From positions 237,882,101 through 237,946,100 of the forward strand of contig CM073590.1 of the NCBI GenBank assembly GCA_037074705.1: a stretch of 64,000 nt of DNA. Reading direction: 5' to 3'. How positions within the stretch are numbered: position 1 is the first letter of the stretch; each line of letters opens with the position of its first letter. This stretch comes from Zhengitettix transpicula (Eukaryota > Arthropoda > Insecta > Orthoptera > Tetrigidae). Below, one piece after another: positions 33,550-45,022 of this stretch. A model generated the notes under the pieces. It was not told the origin of the DNA. It searched no databases and saw nothing but the letters and a program-made list of their open reading frames with translations. The position numbers and the translations under genes are program-made.

Positions 33550-34107
33550 CGCTGTCTGCGAGGGCTATTCTCTCGCAGGCAATACCTGCGAGGGATGTTC
33601 TCTCGCAGGCGGAACCTTGTAGGAGAGATACGAAGGGGCTCCCTTTGGGGATGCATTTTCCTCTTCGTTTTTTAACTAAGGTTCCCATACGCCGAGGCAC
33701 CTCGGCCTGTTCTGAGAGGTGTATGTTCCGGGGTCACAGACCTTGGACATGCGGTAAGAGTTGTTCGAAATTCCCATTGGAATAGTCGGCCAGCTGCCTC
33801 CTAAACTGGTCAAGGCACGGAGAAGGGGATGCTGCGTCTCCACAGCAAACTCCGCTACCGCTATCGGAAGGGCGTGGGACAAGTACCCAATGCCCGACCT
33901 ACCTGATGCAAGGTTTTCCTTGCATTTCTTTAGGCGAATGCCAGGTAGGATCCTTAAAATATAATCCGGGGGCCCCAGTTAACCCTTGGCTACCTTCCTC
34001 TACCCTTCCACATCCCCCCTATCAAATCCCTTCGTATTCTATTAAAGGGGAGTTGCCCAATGTGGATTACCCTCATGTAGCCTGTTGCCCTAAAAAAAAT
34101 AATAATA
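33550..34107 (+). mobile_element. Family S retroposon, copy 9, full-length
   Basis: An 18-bp target-site duplication AAAATAAATTTGGTTGGA lies at 33532-33549 and 34108-34125, the longest in the window. Two tandem 5' hairpins, complete body and A-rich tail (AAAAAAAATAATAATA) are present. The perfect duplication suggests a young insertion. Confidence 0.94.
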
Positions 34108-34494
34108 AAAATAAATTTGGTTGGAATTTAATTTACAACCGAGTCATTCTCACCTATTGTGAATATTTCTAAGTCTTCTTCCTATTCCGTCATTATGCAA
34201 CAACATCAGGAAATATAAAACAACTGTACACCGCTGTACTTTATTCTTTACTGTAATCTTTTATTTATTTATTTTCTTTGTTAACAGAAAATATTAAATA
34301 TCAGTTATTACTGTTCACTATACCGCAATTTTCTTCTAATTCAAGATTATCCTTTTTTGTCTCTCACTTTGAATGTTTTCTAACTTGAATATATTTTTAT
34401 GGGCGGAACTTTTTCGCCGACCACCAAATTAAATATCTAGATGACTAAGTTACAGTTTTTATCTACAGTAAAAAAAATCTATAGAAATACAGGA

Positions 34495-34700
34495 AAAATA
34501 AGCGATAATATAAATACCACACAACGTTATGGAACCCTTGTTTCTTTCGTCAGGTGTGAAGAAGAGCCGAGAGCGACACAACTGCACTGGTCTTGATCCC
34601 AGAAACGTTGTGTGGTATTTATATTGTCACTTATTTTGTCTATCTCTGGCTATATTTTTTTCTATTATTGATTTTCAATCAGACGTATTTTTTTTTCAAT
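34495..34700. repeat. PLE 3' tails as an inverted pair
   Basis: 34500-34590 is a minus-strand PLE tail (AATACCACACAACGTTATGG ... TTTCGTCAGGTG ... AAGAAGAGCC). 34590-34700 is a plus-strand tail (GATCCCAGAAACGTTGTGTG). The two arms are near-complements over about 30 bp, giving a snap-back structure. Confidence 0.8.
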
Positions 34701-35057
34701 TCCATAGGTTTTCCTTGGACACGTTTTAGAATTCTGTAATTTTAGCCTCAACATTTCATTGAAACATCGAAGCCGATGTAAAAATAATTTCTGCCTGTCG
34801 CTTTTCACGAAAAAACGCCCTGATCGATTTCGTTGAAACTTTTTTTGTTGTTGTTATACAGAGCCGTGAGAAGGTTCACAGAAATATCAAACTGGCGCGG
34901 ACAAACGAAATCTGTATTTATTTTAAAAAAAAAATCTTGGAGAATGATTTCGTTTACTTTAGAATAAAATATCTCCCCTAGTTTTAATTTGAAGTGGATT
35001 ATAAAGTTAAATTGGCACCGTCATTTTTACAAAGATGAAAATTAAAAATTTCAATTT

Positions 35058-35594
35058 TTTCTAGGGAAACAAGATGCATCAGGGTAATCCACAATAGCAT
35101 ACGAAGGGGTTTGAAATGAGGAGGATGCTGAAGGGTAGAGGAAGGTAGCCGAGGGTTAACTAGGGCCCCCCGGAAATGGTTTAAGGATCCTACCCGGCAA
35201 TGCGCCTCAAAGTTATGCAGTGAAAACCCTAGAAAAACTTGCATCAGGTAGGTCGGGCATTTGGAACTTGTCACACGCCCTTCCGATGGCGGTTGAGGCG
35301 TTTGTTGTAGGGCCACAGCATTCCCCCCTCTGCGCCTTGACCGGTTTCGGAGGCAGCTGGCCGACTATTCCAATAGGAATAGCGGACAACTCTTGCCGTA
35401 TGCCCAAGGTCTGTGACCCCGGAACATACACCTCTCAGAACAGGCCGAGGTGCCTCAACTTGTGGGAACCTTAGTTCAAAAACGGAGAGAAAAAGGTATA
35501 CCCAAAGCTTCGTATCTCTCCTAAAAGGTTCTGCCTGCGAGAGAACATCCCTCGCAGGTTACCTGCGAGAGAATTCCCCCTCACTTCGAACTCC
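35058..35594 (-). mobile_element. Family S retroposon, copy 10
   Basis: The body is diverged, with a 3' end lacking the usual CTGTTGCCCT block and a hairpin-containing 5' end. Possible short duplication TTCAATTT at 35050-35057 and 35597-35604. It is immediately followed by copy 11 in the same orientation. Confidence 0.82.
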
Positions 35595-35606
35595 GGTTCA
35601 ATTTCC

Positions 35607-36120
35607 CTTTTTTTTTTTTTTTTGGGCAACAGGCTACATGAGGGTGATCCACATTGGGCAACTCCCCTTTAATAGCATAGGAAGGGATTTGAAAAGGGGG
35701 ATTCGGAAGGGTAGAGGAAGGTAGCCAAGGGTTACTAGGGCCCCCGGGCTATGGTTTAAGGATCCTACCCGGCATTCGCCTAAAGAAATGCAGGGAAAAC
35801 CCTAGAAAAACCTGCATCGGGTAGGTCGGGCATTTGGTACTTGTCCCACGCCCTTCCGATGACGGGAGAGGAGTTTGCTGTGGGGACGCAGCTTACCCCT
35901 CGCCATGCCTTGGCCTGTTTAGGAGGCAGCTGGCCGACTATTCCAATAGGAATATCGGACAACTCTTGCCGTATGCCCAAGGTCTGCGACCCCGGAACAT
36001 CCACCTCTCAAAACAGACCGAGGTGCCTCGGCATGTGGGAACCTTAGTTCAAAAAAACCAGAGAGATGTGAGAGCATCTCCAAAGGTAGCCCCCGCCAGA
36101 GCTCTCTGGGAAGGTTCAAG
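35607..36120 (-). mobile_element. Family S retroposon, copy 11, hybrid of subfamilies
   Basis: The 12-bp target-site duplication GGTTCAATTTCC lies at 35595-35606 and 36121-36132. The A-tail reads as a 17-T run on the plus strand. The 3' end is of subfamily 1 (CTGTTGCCC), while the 5' end carries the CCAGAGAGCTCTGG hairpin of subfamily 2. Confidence 0.92.
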
Positions 36121-36132
36121 GGTTCAATTTCC

Positions 36133-37068
36133 GTCTATGGGACATGATAAATAAAATCTTTGTTGCCAAGCGAAGGTGAGAAAGAAATAAGCCGAGAAGT
36201 AACAGAATTAAACCCAAAACACTTGTTCCTGAATGAATGAGATATAAGTAATGCCTTGTAGGAAAAAATTAGTAGACCCTGTCAGTGGTTCGCGTCATTG
36301 ACAAATCTGGTTACCATAACGCTGGGAAACAGTCCACGATATTTTCATCCCTTAAAGGCAGGGCAAGTAAAGAGATCGGCGTTTTATATTCTTATTAATG
36401 CTGAACTTTAACACGTTTCAGAAAGAAATATATGTCTTATAAATATTATATTTGTTATCTATGACTAATTTCCTTCTAGTTTCACAGCTACCAGTTATCT
36501 GGAGCCATTTCTCCCCCCTCCCCCGACTTCCGTCTGCGGGGCGTAATTATTCCTTCTGCGCACTGGAGGTGATTTTCATCGTGGAAGACCTACACAGTAA
36601 TTATTTCTGTTGTGCATTCAGTTATTGTTATTATCAAAAGGAAGACTTACGGTAATTATTACCATTGTGTTCTTGAGGAACTGTTATTAACAACAAGAAG
36701 ACTTACAGCAATCACTATTATAATTTTTTTAAATCCCACTGTTCTACAGCAGTGGCCTCTCTTTAACAGGGGTTTCTCCCCTTATAATTCTTTTGCAGAG
36801 GGTTAACGTTTACGTGCTCTGGCCTGCCCTCTCAGTCCGTTTATTTTATTTTATTCTTTTCCCCGTTTCTTTTTTACACGCAGAGGCGCATCAGGGACCA
36901 AGAGTCGAAACAAATGGGTCGAGTTTAAAACCGCTGCCACCCAAAATGGTCGGAGGAGGGTGCTCAGAGGGAGACAGTGTTGTGTGCGTCCCTCTCCCTC
37001 CCTCCACCACCCCCAATATTTCAGACTTAGGCGGCGAATTAATTTGGCGGGCCCCGTGTTTTGAGTGC
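36133..37068. other. Unassigned DNA
   Basis: A local repeat of GGAAGACTTACGGTAATTAT-like words at 36595-36715 (three times GAAGAC(C)TAC) is seen. No gene recognised. Confidence 0.4.
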
Positions 37069-37206
37069 CGCAGATTAGGCCCAGAGTTATAGCGAGGCCT
37101 TATCTAAAGCCACAGCCGCACCACGGCCATGGTCAAGAGTCGCTCGCGATGGACGCTATCAATTTACATTTAGATCGCCGACGGCTATCGGCAGAGGCGC
37201 AATTAC
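37069..37206 (+). promoter_or_regulatory. Candidate conserved noncoding element, copy 1
   Basis: This lies in a GC-richer island. CGCAGATTAGGC, CGAGGCCTTATCTAAA, ATGGTC and GAGGCGCAATTAC occur in this order, and again at 37943-38051. TTATCT (GATA-type) and GATTA (homeodomain-type) words sit inside the conserved blocks. Enhancer function is inference. Confidence 0.45.
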
Positions 37207-37514
37207 TCAACCGCAGCACTCAACATCGCAACCGTCCATCACAGGACAGAACTGTCACCGAAAAGTGACGAAATTCATCACGGTCACTTCGGTCGGACTC
37301 GCGGAGCGGAATCTACAACCCCCCCCCCTCCCCCCACGAAGTACAACCGCAAAAATGGGTTGCAAAATGGCGGAGAGACTTTTGGTGGGTATTTCTTCAA
37401 GTACGTGGTTGATGTGATTCAAAGCCGAAGGGTGCGACCAGTAGAGTTGAATCGCGTCTGGAAGAAATCGATTTTTTTTACAGTTGATCACAAAATCGGG
37501 AATTCTTTTTTTTT

Positions 37515-37795
37515 AGGTGTAGCCAGGTTATGTATATACTGTTACGCTTACTTCTTCGGCTCTCCCATTGTCGTTGAGTTTTCGTCCCTTTTGAGTTTTG
37601 TCAACTCACCAGTGCAGTTGTGTCGCTCTATGCTCTTCTTAGCACCTGACGAAAGGAACAAGGATTCCAAACACGTTGTGTGGTATTTATATTACCTTTT
37701 TGTCAGAATTGGCTATATTTCTTATTCATTATTTGCAATCATACGTAATTTTTTTTATTTTAAAACAGAATTATTGAAAAACTTGGAGTAGACAG
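37515..37795 (+). mobile_element. PLE 3' tail fragment
   Basis: It contains AGTTTTGTCAACTCACCAGT, GCAGTTGTGTCGCTCTATGC, CCTGACGAAAGGAACAAGG and CACGTTGTGTGGTATTTATA, the ordered blocks of the PLE tail. A 143-residue frame across it is not a gene. Confidence 0.8.
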
Positions 37796-37942
37796 TCTGA
37801 AACAAAGACACTGATACCCAAAGGATCAGAGAACCAAATGTCTTGAGTCTGAATAAAAAAAAAAGAGACAGAGGAGGCGAGTGCCGTATCGCAGAATCAC
37901 CGAGAAGAGAAACGAGACCACAGGACAAATATTTTTAGTGGA

Positions 37943-38051
37943 CGCAGATTAGGCAAAGTGCTTCGGACGAGGCTTTATCTAAATCCGCAGTCGAGGGAGA
38001 TGGCGCAATGGTCGCACATCGTTCACTGATACTGAACCGAGGAGCAATTAC
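37943..38051 (+). promoter_or_regulatory. Candidate conserved noncoding element, copy 2
   Basis: CGCAGATTAGGC, CGAGGCTTTATCTAAA, ATGGTC and GAGGAGCAATTAC keep the order of copy 1 about 870 bp away. The sequence between blocks has diverged, which argues against a recent duplication. Confidence 0.45.
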
Positions 38052-38199
38052 ATCCATTGCATGGGTTTACACTCGTCATGTTTAATTTTCTTCCATAAAA
38101 CTCGGAAGTTTGATCACGATTCCGTATAATATAATAAATAACATATAAGATTATTCTTTTCATTTTTTGTACTCATAAGAAAAGAAGGAAAGTAGCAGC

Positions 38200-38310
38200 T
38201 GTAGCAGATGAAATTTTCTGACACCTGAAAATGCCAACGTTGTCTGCTGCTGAAACGTCGTGGCAAATAGATGATACCACCCAGTTGTGCAAAATTAATA
38301 TCGTTTATAA
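38200..38310 (+). mobile_element. PLE tail of a second type
   Basis: CACCTGAAAATGCCAACG ... GCTGCTGAAACGTCGTGGC then TACCACCCAGTTGTGCAAA follows the same order of blocks as 31594-31680, with different sequence. Confidence 0.45.
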
Positions 38311-39239
38311 TTTTTTAAAAAAGAAATTATATCCTCTGATTGGCAAATTATCGACAAATAAATAAACCATACATAAGCTATTTCAGAAATTTTAGATGTA
38401 AATCGAGAAAAAATTAATTTAATGTAAATCAGACACAGATTCAGAACTATATACAATCAATTAATACACAAATATATCTTTCTGAGTCCAACATCTAAGG
38501 GTTATATATTCCCTATTTTTTTAATTCGGTGTTACAGCCCTTTTAGTCTCCTTCATGATATACTTCCATCTTTTCACATTTTAAACCTCTTTCCACCAAG
38601 ATTATATTTCCAGGTCTGTAGGTCCTTTAATGTTAGCATGTGTGTGCCATTTCTTCTACTACCTCCTGGCTATGACAAGGATAATTTCTTACGTTAGGTT
38701 AATATCTTCAATTCCTCACATTGTGTCGTAGCCATTTATGCTTAAATATTTTATATTGTTAGTACTAGACTTTCCATACTGTTTACACACCTCATCATTG
38801 TATTTTATCCTCCATATACCATAAACTCTTCATTTCAAATATCCTAATTTGTTTTCTTCTTACCGCATTATTGTGACCGTATCTTTAATTTTAATATAAA
38901 AGCCATTGTGCTTTCGTATTTCACGGAATTCCAAAATAAAGTTCTTCCACTTCCTGCTTTAGGTATTGTTAAATATTACCAGGCTGTTAATCTTACGTGA
39001 GTTTCTGTAAACATTTTCCCTTTCTAAGTAACAAAACGTCTCAACTTCTTTAATACGGTCTTTAAGCTAATCAGAACTTTTTTTTAGTATTATTTAAAGG
39101 GTCAGTGTTTTTATGCTTGCACTAACTTCAGTTCCTCTTTTGCTATTTTAGTCCTATATATAACTAGGGTTGTTTCATCATTTTCTTTAAACATGATTAT
39201 TGTAATTTAACCTCCAAGGCAAAAAAAAATATTACAATT
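38311..39239. other. Unassigned AT-rich DNA
   Basis: CT-rich plus strand without open frames; nothing recognised. Confidence 0.5.
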
Positions 39240-39325
39240 TGTCGGGGTTTCGATTGTCCAATAAGAACAGAAATGGACGTTTCGAACAGTAAAATTTCTT
39301 CGTCTTCTGGGGAAAATTAACACAA
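39240..39325 (-). mobile_element. PLE tail-like motif
   Basis: The minus strand has CCAGAAGACGAAG ... CTGTTCGAAACGTCCATT. CGAA/TTCG can pair next to the GAAAC block. No coding part was found next to it. Confidence 0.35.
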
Positions 39326-39501
39326 AAAAAATTCTTATTTTACAGACTCGGCTATCGAAACCTTCGAATCATACACACACCACTGTGACAATTCAAATTT
39401 GCGATACTTGCGTAATAAAATATTCGTCAATAGTTTTCTGCTTTTTTGGTGTGTTTATTCGAGCTAATTTTTTTCTTTTACGATTTTGTGGATTTTACTA
39501 C

Positions 39502-40565
39502 TGTAATTCCAATTAAACAGGTCATCAATTGTTTTTAATATAATTAAATTGTTAGCAGTACGAATGCATAAAGGGGACAATGAAGGCGGGTTTTTCCTTT
39601 GTTCAACAATGGAGACCGCGCGCGCTTAATATCTGTATGCACATGGAGAAGACCAGTTGGCTGCGAGAAACGGAACAGTTCAGTACGCGTGGGGAACTCA
39701 AAAACGTAAAAGTCTGATGATATAAAAGTCTGGAATCGGCTATGAATGGCGGTGTACAAGACATGAAACAGTTAAAAGTCGACGAGGAGATATAATACAG
39801 TTCAGTTCACCTTGAGCAACGAACAGTAAAGTTTGCAGATATAAAGTACGAAAGGCGAGATCCTGTATTTCTACATGAAAGTAAACAACATCTTCACGGA
39901 GAGATTTACATAATAAGTTGCACACGGTGAAGGAAATGGTTGCTTCATGCTGATTGAACAATTATCGCATAGAGGAGACCGGCATTCACTAGCTGACCAA
40001 ATGTGGCGGCTCATCCGAGGTTCCAGATAGCAGAGGACGAGTATTTTAATCGTGTGTGTTAAAACTTTCAATGAAGAGTAGAGTCAGTGTAAAAGTGGCC
40101 TTTTAGTGTGGTAGTTTTTCAAGGTACAAGAGAGAGATCTGGTACCAGACAGATGGTCCGTGAACAACTAAAATTTTGATATAAATTTGTAAACAATAAT
40201 TAAAAGGGTAGTCACATTTCATTCAGTTTTCTTTTCACTTATTTTCATATTGTTTTAGGTTAACTTTTATTTTTGTATTGTTAATTGTCAGTTTATACAT
40301 TGATTTTGTTTTAATTATCAAACCCAGTAGTGACCCTGAGATAAGAGATGCGATGAATTTGATTGTAATGATATAAGAACTGTATGTTCAAAAATGCCGC
40401 GAATTAATAAATGAAAATTAAAGTATTTGTTTTAAATTGATGTAATTCGGCATGAAAAAAAAGGTTTTATACATTGTAAAATTTCTTAATAATAATAAAT
40501 CTTTTAAGCTTAGTAAATGTTATTAATGGATTCATTTAATTAAAGCCTGTCAGTTGTTTATTACA
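39502..40565 (+). mobile_element. Solo LTR A (TGTAAT...ATTACA family)
   Basis: It begins TGTAATTCCAATTAA and ends TTATTACA, and shares ordered blocks with LTR B: GGTACCAGA...GATGGTCCGT, TATCAAACCCAGTAGTG, and CCTGAGAT. Flanks CTAC and ATAC resemble a 4-bp duplication with one change. No internal retroviral-type genes flank it, so it is a solo LTR. TG...CA ends and 4-bp duplications fit Ty3/gypsy-type elements. Confidence 0.8.
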
Positions 40566-40684
40566 ATACATTAGGATAAAAAGTAATTAATTAGTATCAT
40601 TACACCTACTTTCTCTATGTTTACTTTTCTGCTTTTATTTAAAGCCATTTCATCGTACTTTAATTCACTCATAAATATGTAAAT

Positions 40685-40685
40685 C

Positions 40686-40740
<55 letters not shown>
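40685..40740 (+). repeat. (TA)n(TG)n compound microsatellite
   Basis: A TA run to about 40705 continues as TG to 40740. Alternating purine-pyrimidine DNA of this kind can adopt Z-form or cruciform structures. Confidence 0.95.
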
Positions 40741-40743
<3 letters not shown>

Positions 40744-41294
40744 GAATATTACTTAAATTTGAATTGTTATGTCTTTTCACATTTACATTTCAAATATAGA
40801 ATTATTTACAATTAAATCAACACAATAAGTTTAATTTACCCAAGATTTCAGCTAACTTTGCCAAATTCAGCTCGTAAAACCGTATAATTAACATTCAATC
40901 AATTTATGCTGGGCAGAATTTTTAAATTTATTATTTAATAGTTTAAGTTTGAAATTATAGAATGGCTGTAAAGTTGAATTTACTTAATATATATATTAAC
41001 TTTTTAAGTGCGAAGTTGTACTTCAAATGTCGGCCGGTAGAGGCGCACGTGTCTGTTTTTGGGTCAGTGTGGCCAATTTGAGTATAGGAGTCGTTTCAGA
41101 CGAATGGTTGCATAGTGTAGAAGTCATGAAGTGAGATATGATGTGTTGCTGAAATGTCAATTACAGGTACCGTAATGATATTCGAGCATCATTATTCAAT
41201 TATTGCATTTGTTCCGAGTCTGAGATGACGAGAGTAAGAGGAGGCAGGCCGTCGCGTCCACTGTCTGCCTTACATCATTTGTTACATTTTATAA

Positions 41295-41298
<4 letters not shown>
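40741..41298. other. Unassigned AT-rich DNA
   Basis: Nothing recognised between the TA/TG tract and the TA run beside LTR F. Confidence 0.5.

Positions 41299-41329
<31 letters not shown>
41299..41329. repeat. (TA)n microsatellite near LTR F
   Basis: 31 bp of TA repeats about 60 bp beyond the LTR F terminus. Confidence 0.95.
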
Positions 41330-41333
<4 letters not shown>

Positions 41334-41389
41334 ACAAAATAAATAAATAATTTTAAATGAAGATGAGCCTTACGTTGAGGTGCCAAATT

Positions 41390-42244
41390 TGTAATAAACA
41401 AAATAAATGTTAGAAATAAAAGGATGTAAACGAAAAAAAAAACATTTAAAATATAACAAAACTAATTTAATAAACCAAATTTTTATCTGAGTTGAAAGTT
41501 TACAAATAAATATTTTTGTGCCACGGCTTACTTTTCAGGGCCACCTCCAATAAAGATAGTTACATAAATGACATAAATTAAATCTTACAAGGCAAAAATA
41601 TTCCTGACTTTAATTATTATTATTTTAAATGAAATGATCGAAATTTGAAATTTGACGATAATTATATTTACATTCCAAGGTTTACAAAATACCTTTTGAT
41701 TTACTTTACTCTTGTCTGTTCTTCTGGGCTCCATCTCAGTTGTTTTAAACACATCACTAAAAGTTCATATTTCACTGAATTTAAAGATGTTTTAGTTTAC
41801 AAACACAAATCACTTTCTGATCATAACTGTTGATAACTTTGTTTGAACAATCACCATTGATAGTTTTGTTCTCTAAAACTTTGATAATTACACGAACATG
41901 GCAACAGACGAAATATAATTCCACACTGGCGACGTGCAATTCCAAAAGCCGGGGACTTTTAATACAACATGTCTCTGCTGCCTAATCACACTTGCTCAAT
42001 CATGGTACCAGAAACTCTGAATTCGGACTCCTCAAAACACACCTTCCTCTATCCTGCTCCGAGCAACTCTGAATCTCTAAGTTCCATACGTCTCAAAGCT
42101 GCCTGAGGCAACAATGCAACTCTAGCAAGCAAGCATTGTAGGCTCCATATTCTGGTCGACAATACCCTAAGTTATAATGCAATGGCCTCATATTTACTCC
42201 GGCGATAATGAAAATTGTAACATTTTATTTATTGAATAATTACA
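41390..42244 (-). mobile_element. LTR F with adjacent primer-binding-site-like motif
   Basis: On the minus strand it starts TGTAATTATTCAATAA and ends GTTTATTACA, and includes AGGTGGCCCTGA like the other LTRs. Four bases beyond its 3' end is TGGCACCTCAACGTA (41385-41371), similar to the TGGCGCCCAACG strings elsewhere in the window. It is therefore probably a 5' LTR with a stub of internal sequence that ends in the TA repeat at 41299-41329. Confidence 0.6.
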
Positions 42245-42274
42245 TATTTGTAATTACCATTAAATTAAAACATT

Positions 42275-42425
42275 TACGCCTGATTGATGGCAGTTGTGCC
42301 TCTCTAGGCTCTTCTTCGCACCTGACGAAAGGCACAAGGATCCCAGAAACTGTGTGTGGTATTCATATTATCACTTCTTTGTGTGAATTGGCTACTTTTC
42401 TTATTCATATATAATATAATTTACG
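42275..42425 (+). mobile_element. PLE 3' tail fragment
   Basis: It carries GCAGTTGTGCCTCTCTAGGC, then CCTGACGAAAGGCACAAGG and CAGAAACTGTGTGTGG, and the usual ending GAATTGGCTAC. Confidence 0.8.
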
Positions 42426-42894
42426 CAATGTAGTATCTCCTTGCATTTTTCCTCTGGCGTGGAATTTCAAAGCGACATTAAAATCTGACGATGTTTTTCA
42501 CTTTAGACGGACAGTTTTGAATTACAACTGTATCAGCACTTTGGGCTATATATATTGATGAACTTTCCCCTTTCTCGGGAAACTTTTAAAAAAATTGGAA
42601 GAGTTACTCTGGCACTAAATTGTTGCAGTCTAACAGACGTTTCAAGTCTCTGAGTTTGAGTACATTCCTGTTTCTGATCCTTAATTCTCCAATTCGCCAA
42701 GCTAGTCTTAACTTGCCGGACGTTTTCCGTGTTAGGTTTAGTTAGAAAAACTTTTTTTTTTCAGTGAACTATCCCTTACTTTATTCGGATAACTAAAATT
42801 AGTTTTCTAAAACGAAATTTATTATTATAATTATAATTTTTTCAAATCATAAATTAAGTGATTTTTAATTCTATGTTTTTCCAGATGAAAGTTA

Positions 42895-43500
42895 GGCGAA
42901 AGTTTCCGTTAAATAAAAATTTTCTACTTGTTTAGAAACCACAAGGACCACTTGACACCTACAGCAAACATTGTGTAGTTTCCAAAATCTCTTGCTTTTA
43001 ATTGTAATTCCTGCTACATAGGTCAAACAAAACGTTCCCTTAATAAACGTATCAAAGGAACATTTGTCTAATATGTAACTTCCCATTGATAAAAAATCTG
43101 TAGACATTGACACCAGGTACAATTCCAGAGATGCTTCACATTAAATCAAACATCACAGCTGTTAATGTTCAAACAAACACTATGAAACTCAATAATTTCA
43201 GTGATCCCTTATTATTACGCTGAACCTTCTGTTTTCGCATTGTCGTTGTTCCCTTATTGTTACGCCAACCCTGCGGCTCGCCCATTGTCGTTACGTTTTC
43301 GTCGCTTTTGAGTTTTGTCAACTGACGAGTGCAGTTGTGTCGCTCTAGGCTCTTCTTAACACCTGACGAAAGGCACACAAGGATCCCAGGAACATTGTGA
43401 GATATTTATATTATCACTTTTTGGTCTGAATTGTTTATCTTTCTTTTCCTTAATTTTTAAGTGACGTAAATTTTTTCATTTTAAATTAATTCTGTTGGAT
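42895..43500 (+). pseudogene. PLE relic: GIY-YIG C-terminus and 3' tail
   Basis: SKHCVVSKISCF is followed by a one-base frameshift, then CNSCYIGQTKRSLNKRIKG at about 43000-43056, and then stops. The tail includes AGTGCAGTTGTGTCGCTCTA and CTGACGAAAGGCACACAAGG. It matches the relic at the right edge of the window closely, in the opposite orientation. Confidence 0.85.
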
Positions 43501-44971
43501 CCATTAGGATTTTTATTGTATTGTATTTGAACTGTGTCTTTGCTCCAAAACATCTGTGTAGATTTGTTTTCCTCGAAGCCTTGCTCATTCTCAGACATAT
43601 ATTTAAATCCCTAGCCAAGTTTTATTTCACTCCAGCTCTTTAAGTTTCAATCTTCTCCTAAGCATCCAGAAGAGGAGAAAAGGCACCACCGAACTCTTTA
43701 TCTCGGATGCATTACTTTATTTAGGGAGTGGGACGTAATCGTGGGAACGTGTCTGCTGTTTGAGGTGTAATCTGCCCGCGTTTTCCTCCAGACGCGAAGT
43801 AAATGATCCCAAGCTGTTGTCTCCTCCTCCTCCTCCATGGTGTCTGGAGCCTTCCTCCCTCCCTCGCAACACCCTGCCACCATTCTTCTCCAGCCTGCCG
43901 TGAATTCAAGGCTTAATTATTCTAAAGTAACTTTATAAACACTCGAACCGTTAAGTTTGTCAAAGTAGATGGAAGGAAACGCTCTGCGGAAATGACTTGA
44001 AATAGCGAGCGTCACGCGGTGTGACGTTTCTTGGTCGTCGCCAGATGGCGTCCCTCGCTCTCTGCGACAAATATTTTTCCCCACCTTTCCCTTAAAAGTG
44101 CAGAGCGCCGCTATTACGGAAAAGCAAAGTTTTAATAGCCGCCATTGGCACGCGCCGTTGCATCTCCCTCTACATACCCCCTTCAGGCAGATTCGTCCCG
44201 AAGTTTACTCAACGAAAACGCACTCGTTTTAGGAACCAACAACACACGTGTGAACGAGTTACAAAAAAACAATGACTCCTTCAATAAATTGTGAAAAAAC
44301 ACACATTAATGACTATATAATTAAGACCAAAAAACAAATTTACGAAGATGATAGTTTAAAATTATTAAGCTAATCCGTTGACGGTAAATTAAATTGGAAA
44401 AATAACATTAATAAACTTGAAACTAAATTAAGGCCAGCCAAAATATACTCTGAGAATAATGACAAAATGGAGTTGTATGAACATCATAAATTTAGTATTC
44501 TTTGCATATTTTCACTAGTTTTTCTGATATTCTAATACGATATAATATAACAACTCATTCTCAGAGGATAAAAGCATTTTAGATTACAAGAAGTTAAGGG
44601 CTGTTGGAGTGCAGGTCGTCCGATATTGAATCCGAGGTCTCAGCCAGGAAATTAGGCAGGTGAATAAATATTCTTCTCTCTATAAATATTTCAGACTTCT
44701 TATAGTCGGAAGTTTAAGTTTATTAAACATCTTGACGTTATCTTCCTCCCAGAGACAATGAGGCCTTATCATTAGCGATTTAAACGTACCTCTAAAATTA
44801 ACATATTTGTGTGTATCGCTTCTATTAAGAAAAAAATACGTTTAAAAGAAAGAAAAATTTCACAAGATTTGCTGCTTTTTTTTAAAAAAAATTGTATTAT
44901 TTATTTATTTACAGAATAATGTATAAATTTGTTTCAAAACTTACACTGAGGGCGATCTCCATTCGCAGAAA

Positions 44972-44974
<3 letters not shown>
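43501..44974. other. Unassigned DNA including the 44-kb island
   Basis: CT-rich runs near 43820-43900 create two overlapping minus-strand frames. AT-rich DNA follows. No gene recognised. Confidence 0.5.
43980..44200. other. GC-richer unique island
   Basis: A block rich in CG, with words such as CGCCAGATGGCG and CAGAGCGCCGCTATTACGG. No open frame of note. Confidence 0.35.

Positions 44975-45019
<45 letters not shown>
44975..45019. repeat. (TA)n microsatellite, left flank of LTR C
   Basis: 45 bp of TA repeats, the longest in the window, ending in ATAT next to the LTR. Confidence 0.95.

Positions 45020-45022
<3 letters not shown>

Noticed and set aside
39502..40565. Possible complete LTR retrotransposon between LTRs A, F and C
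   Set aside because: The LTRs differ in sequence and orientation and no gag, protease, reverse transcriptase or integrase motifs lie between them.
43721..43909. Overlapping minus-strand frames rich in Arg/Glu
   Set aside because: They come from a CT-rich simple-sequence stretch that is open in several frames.
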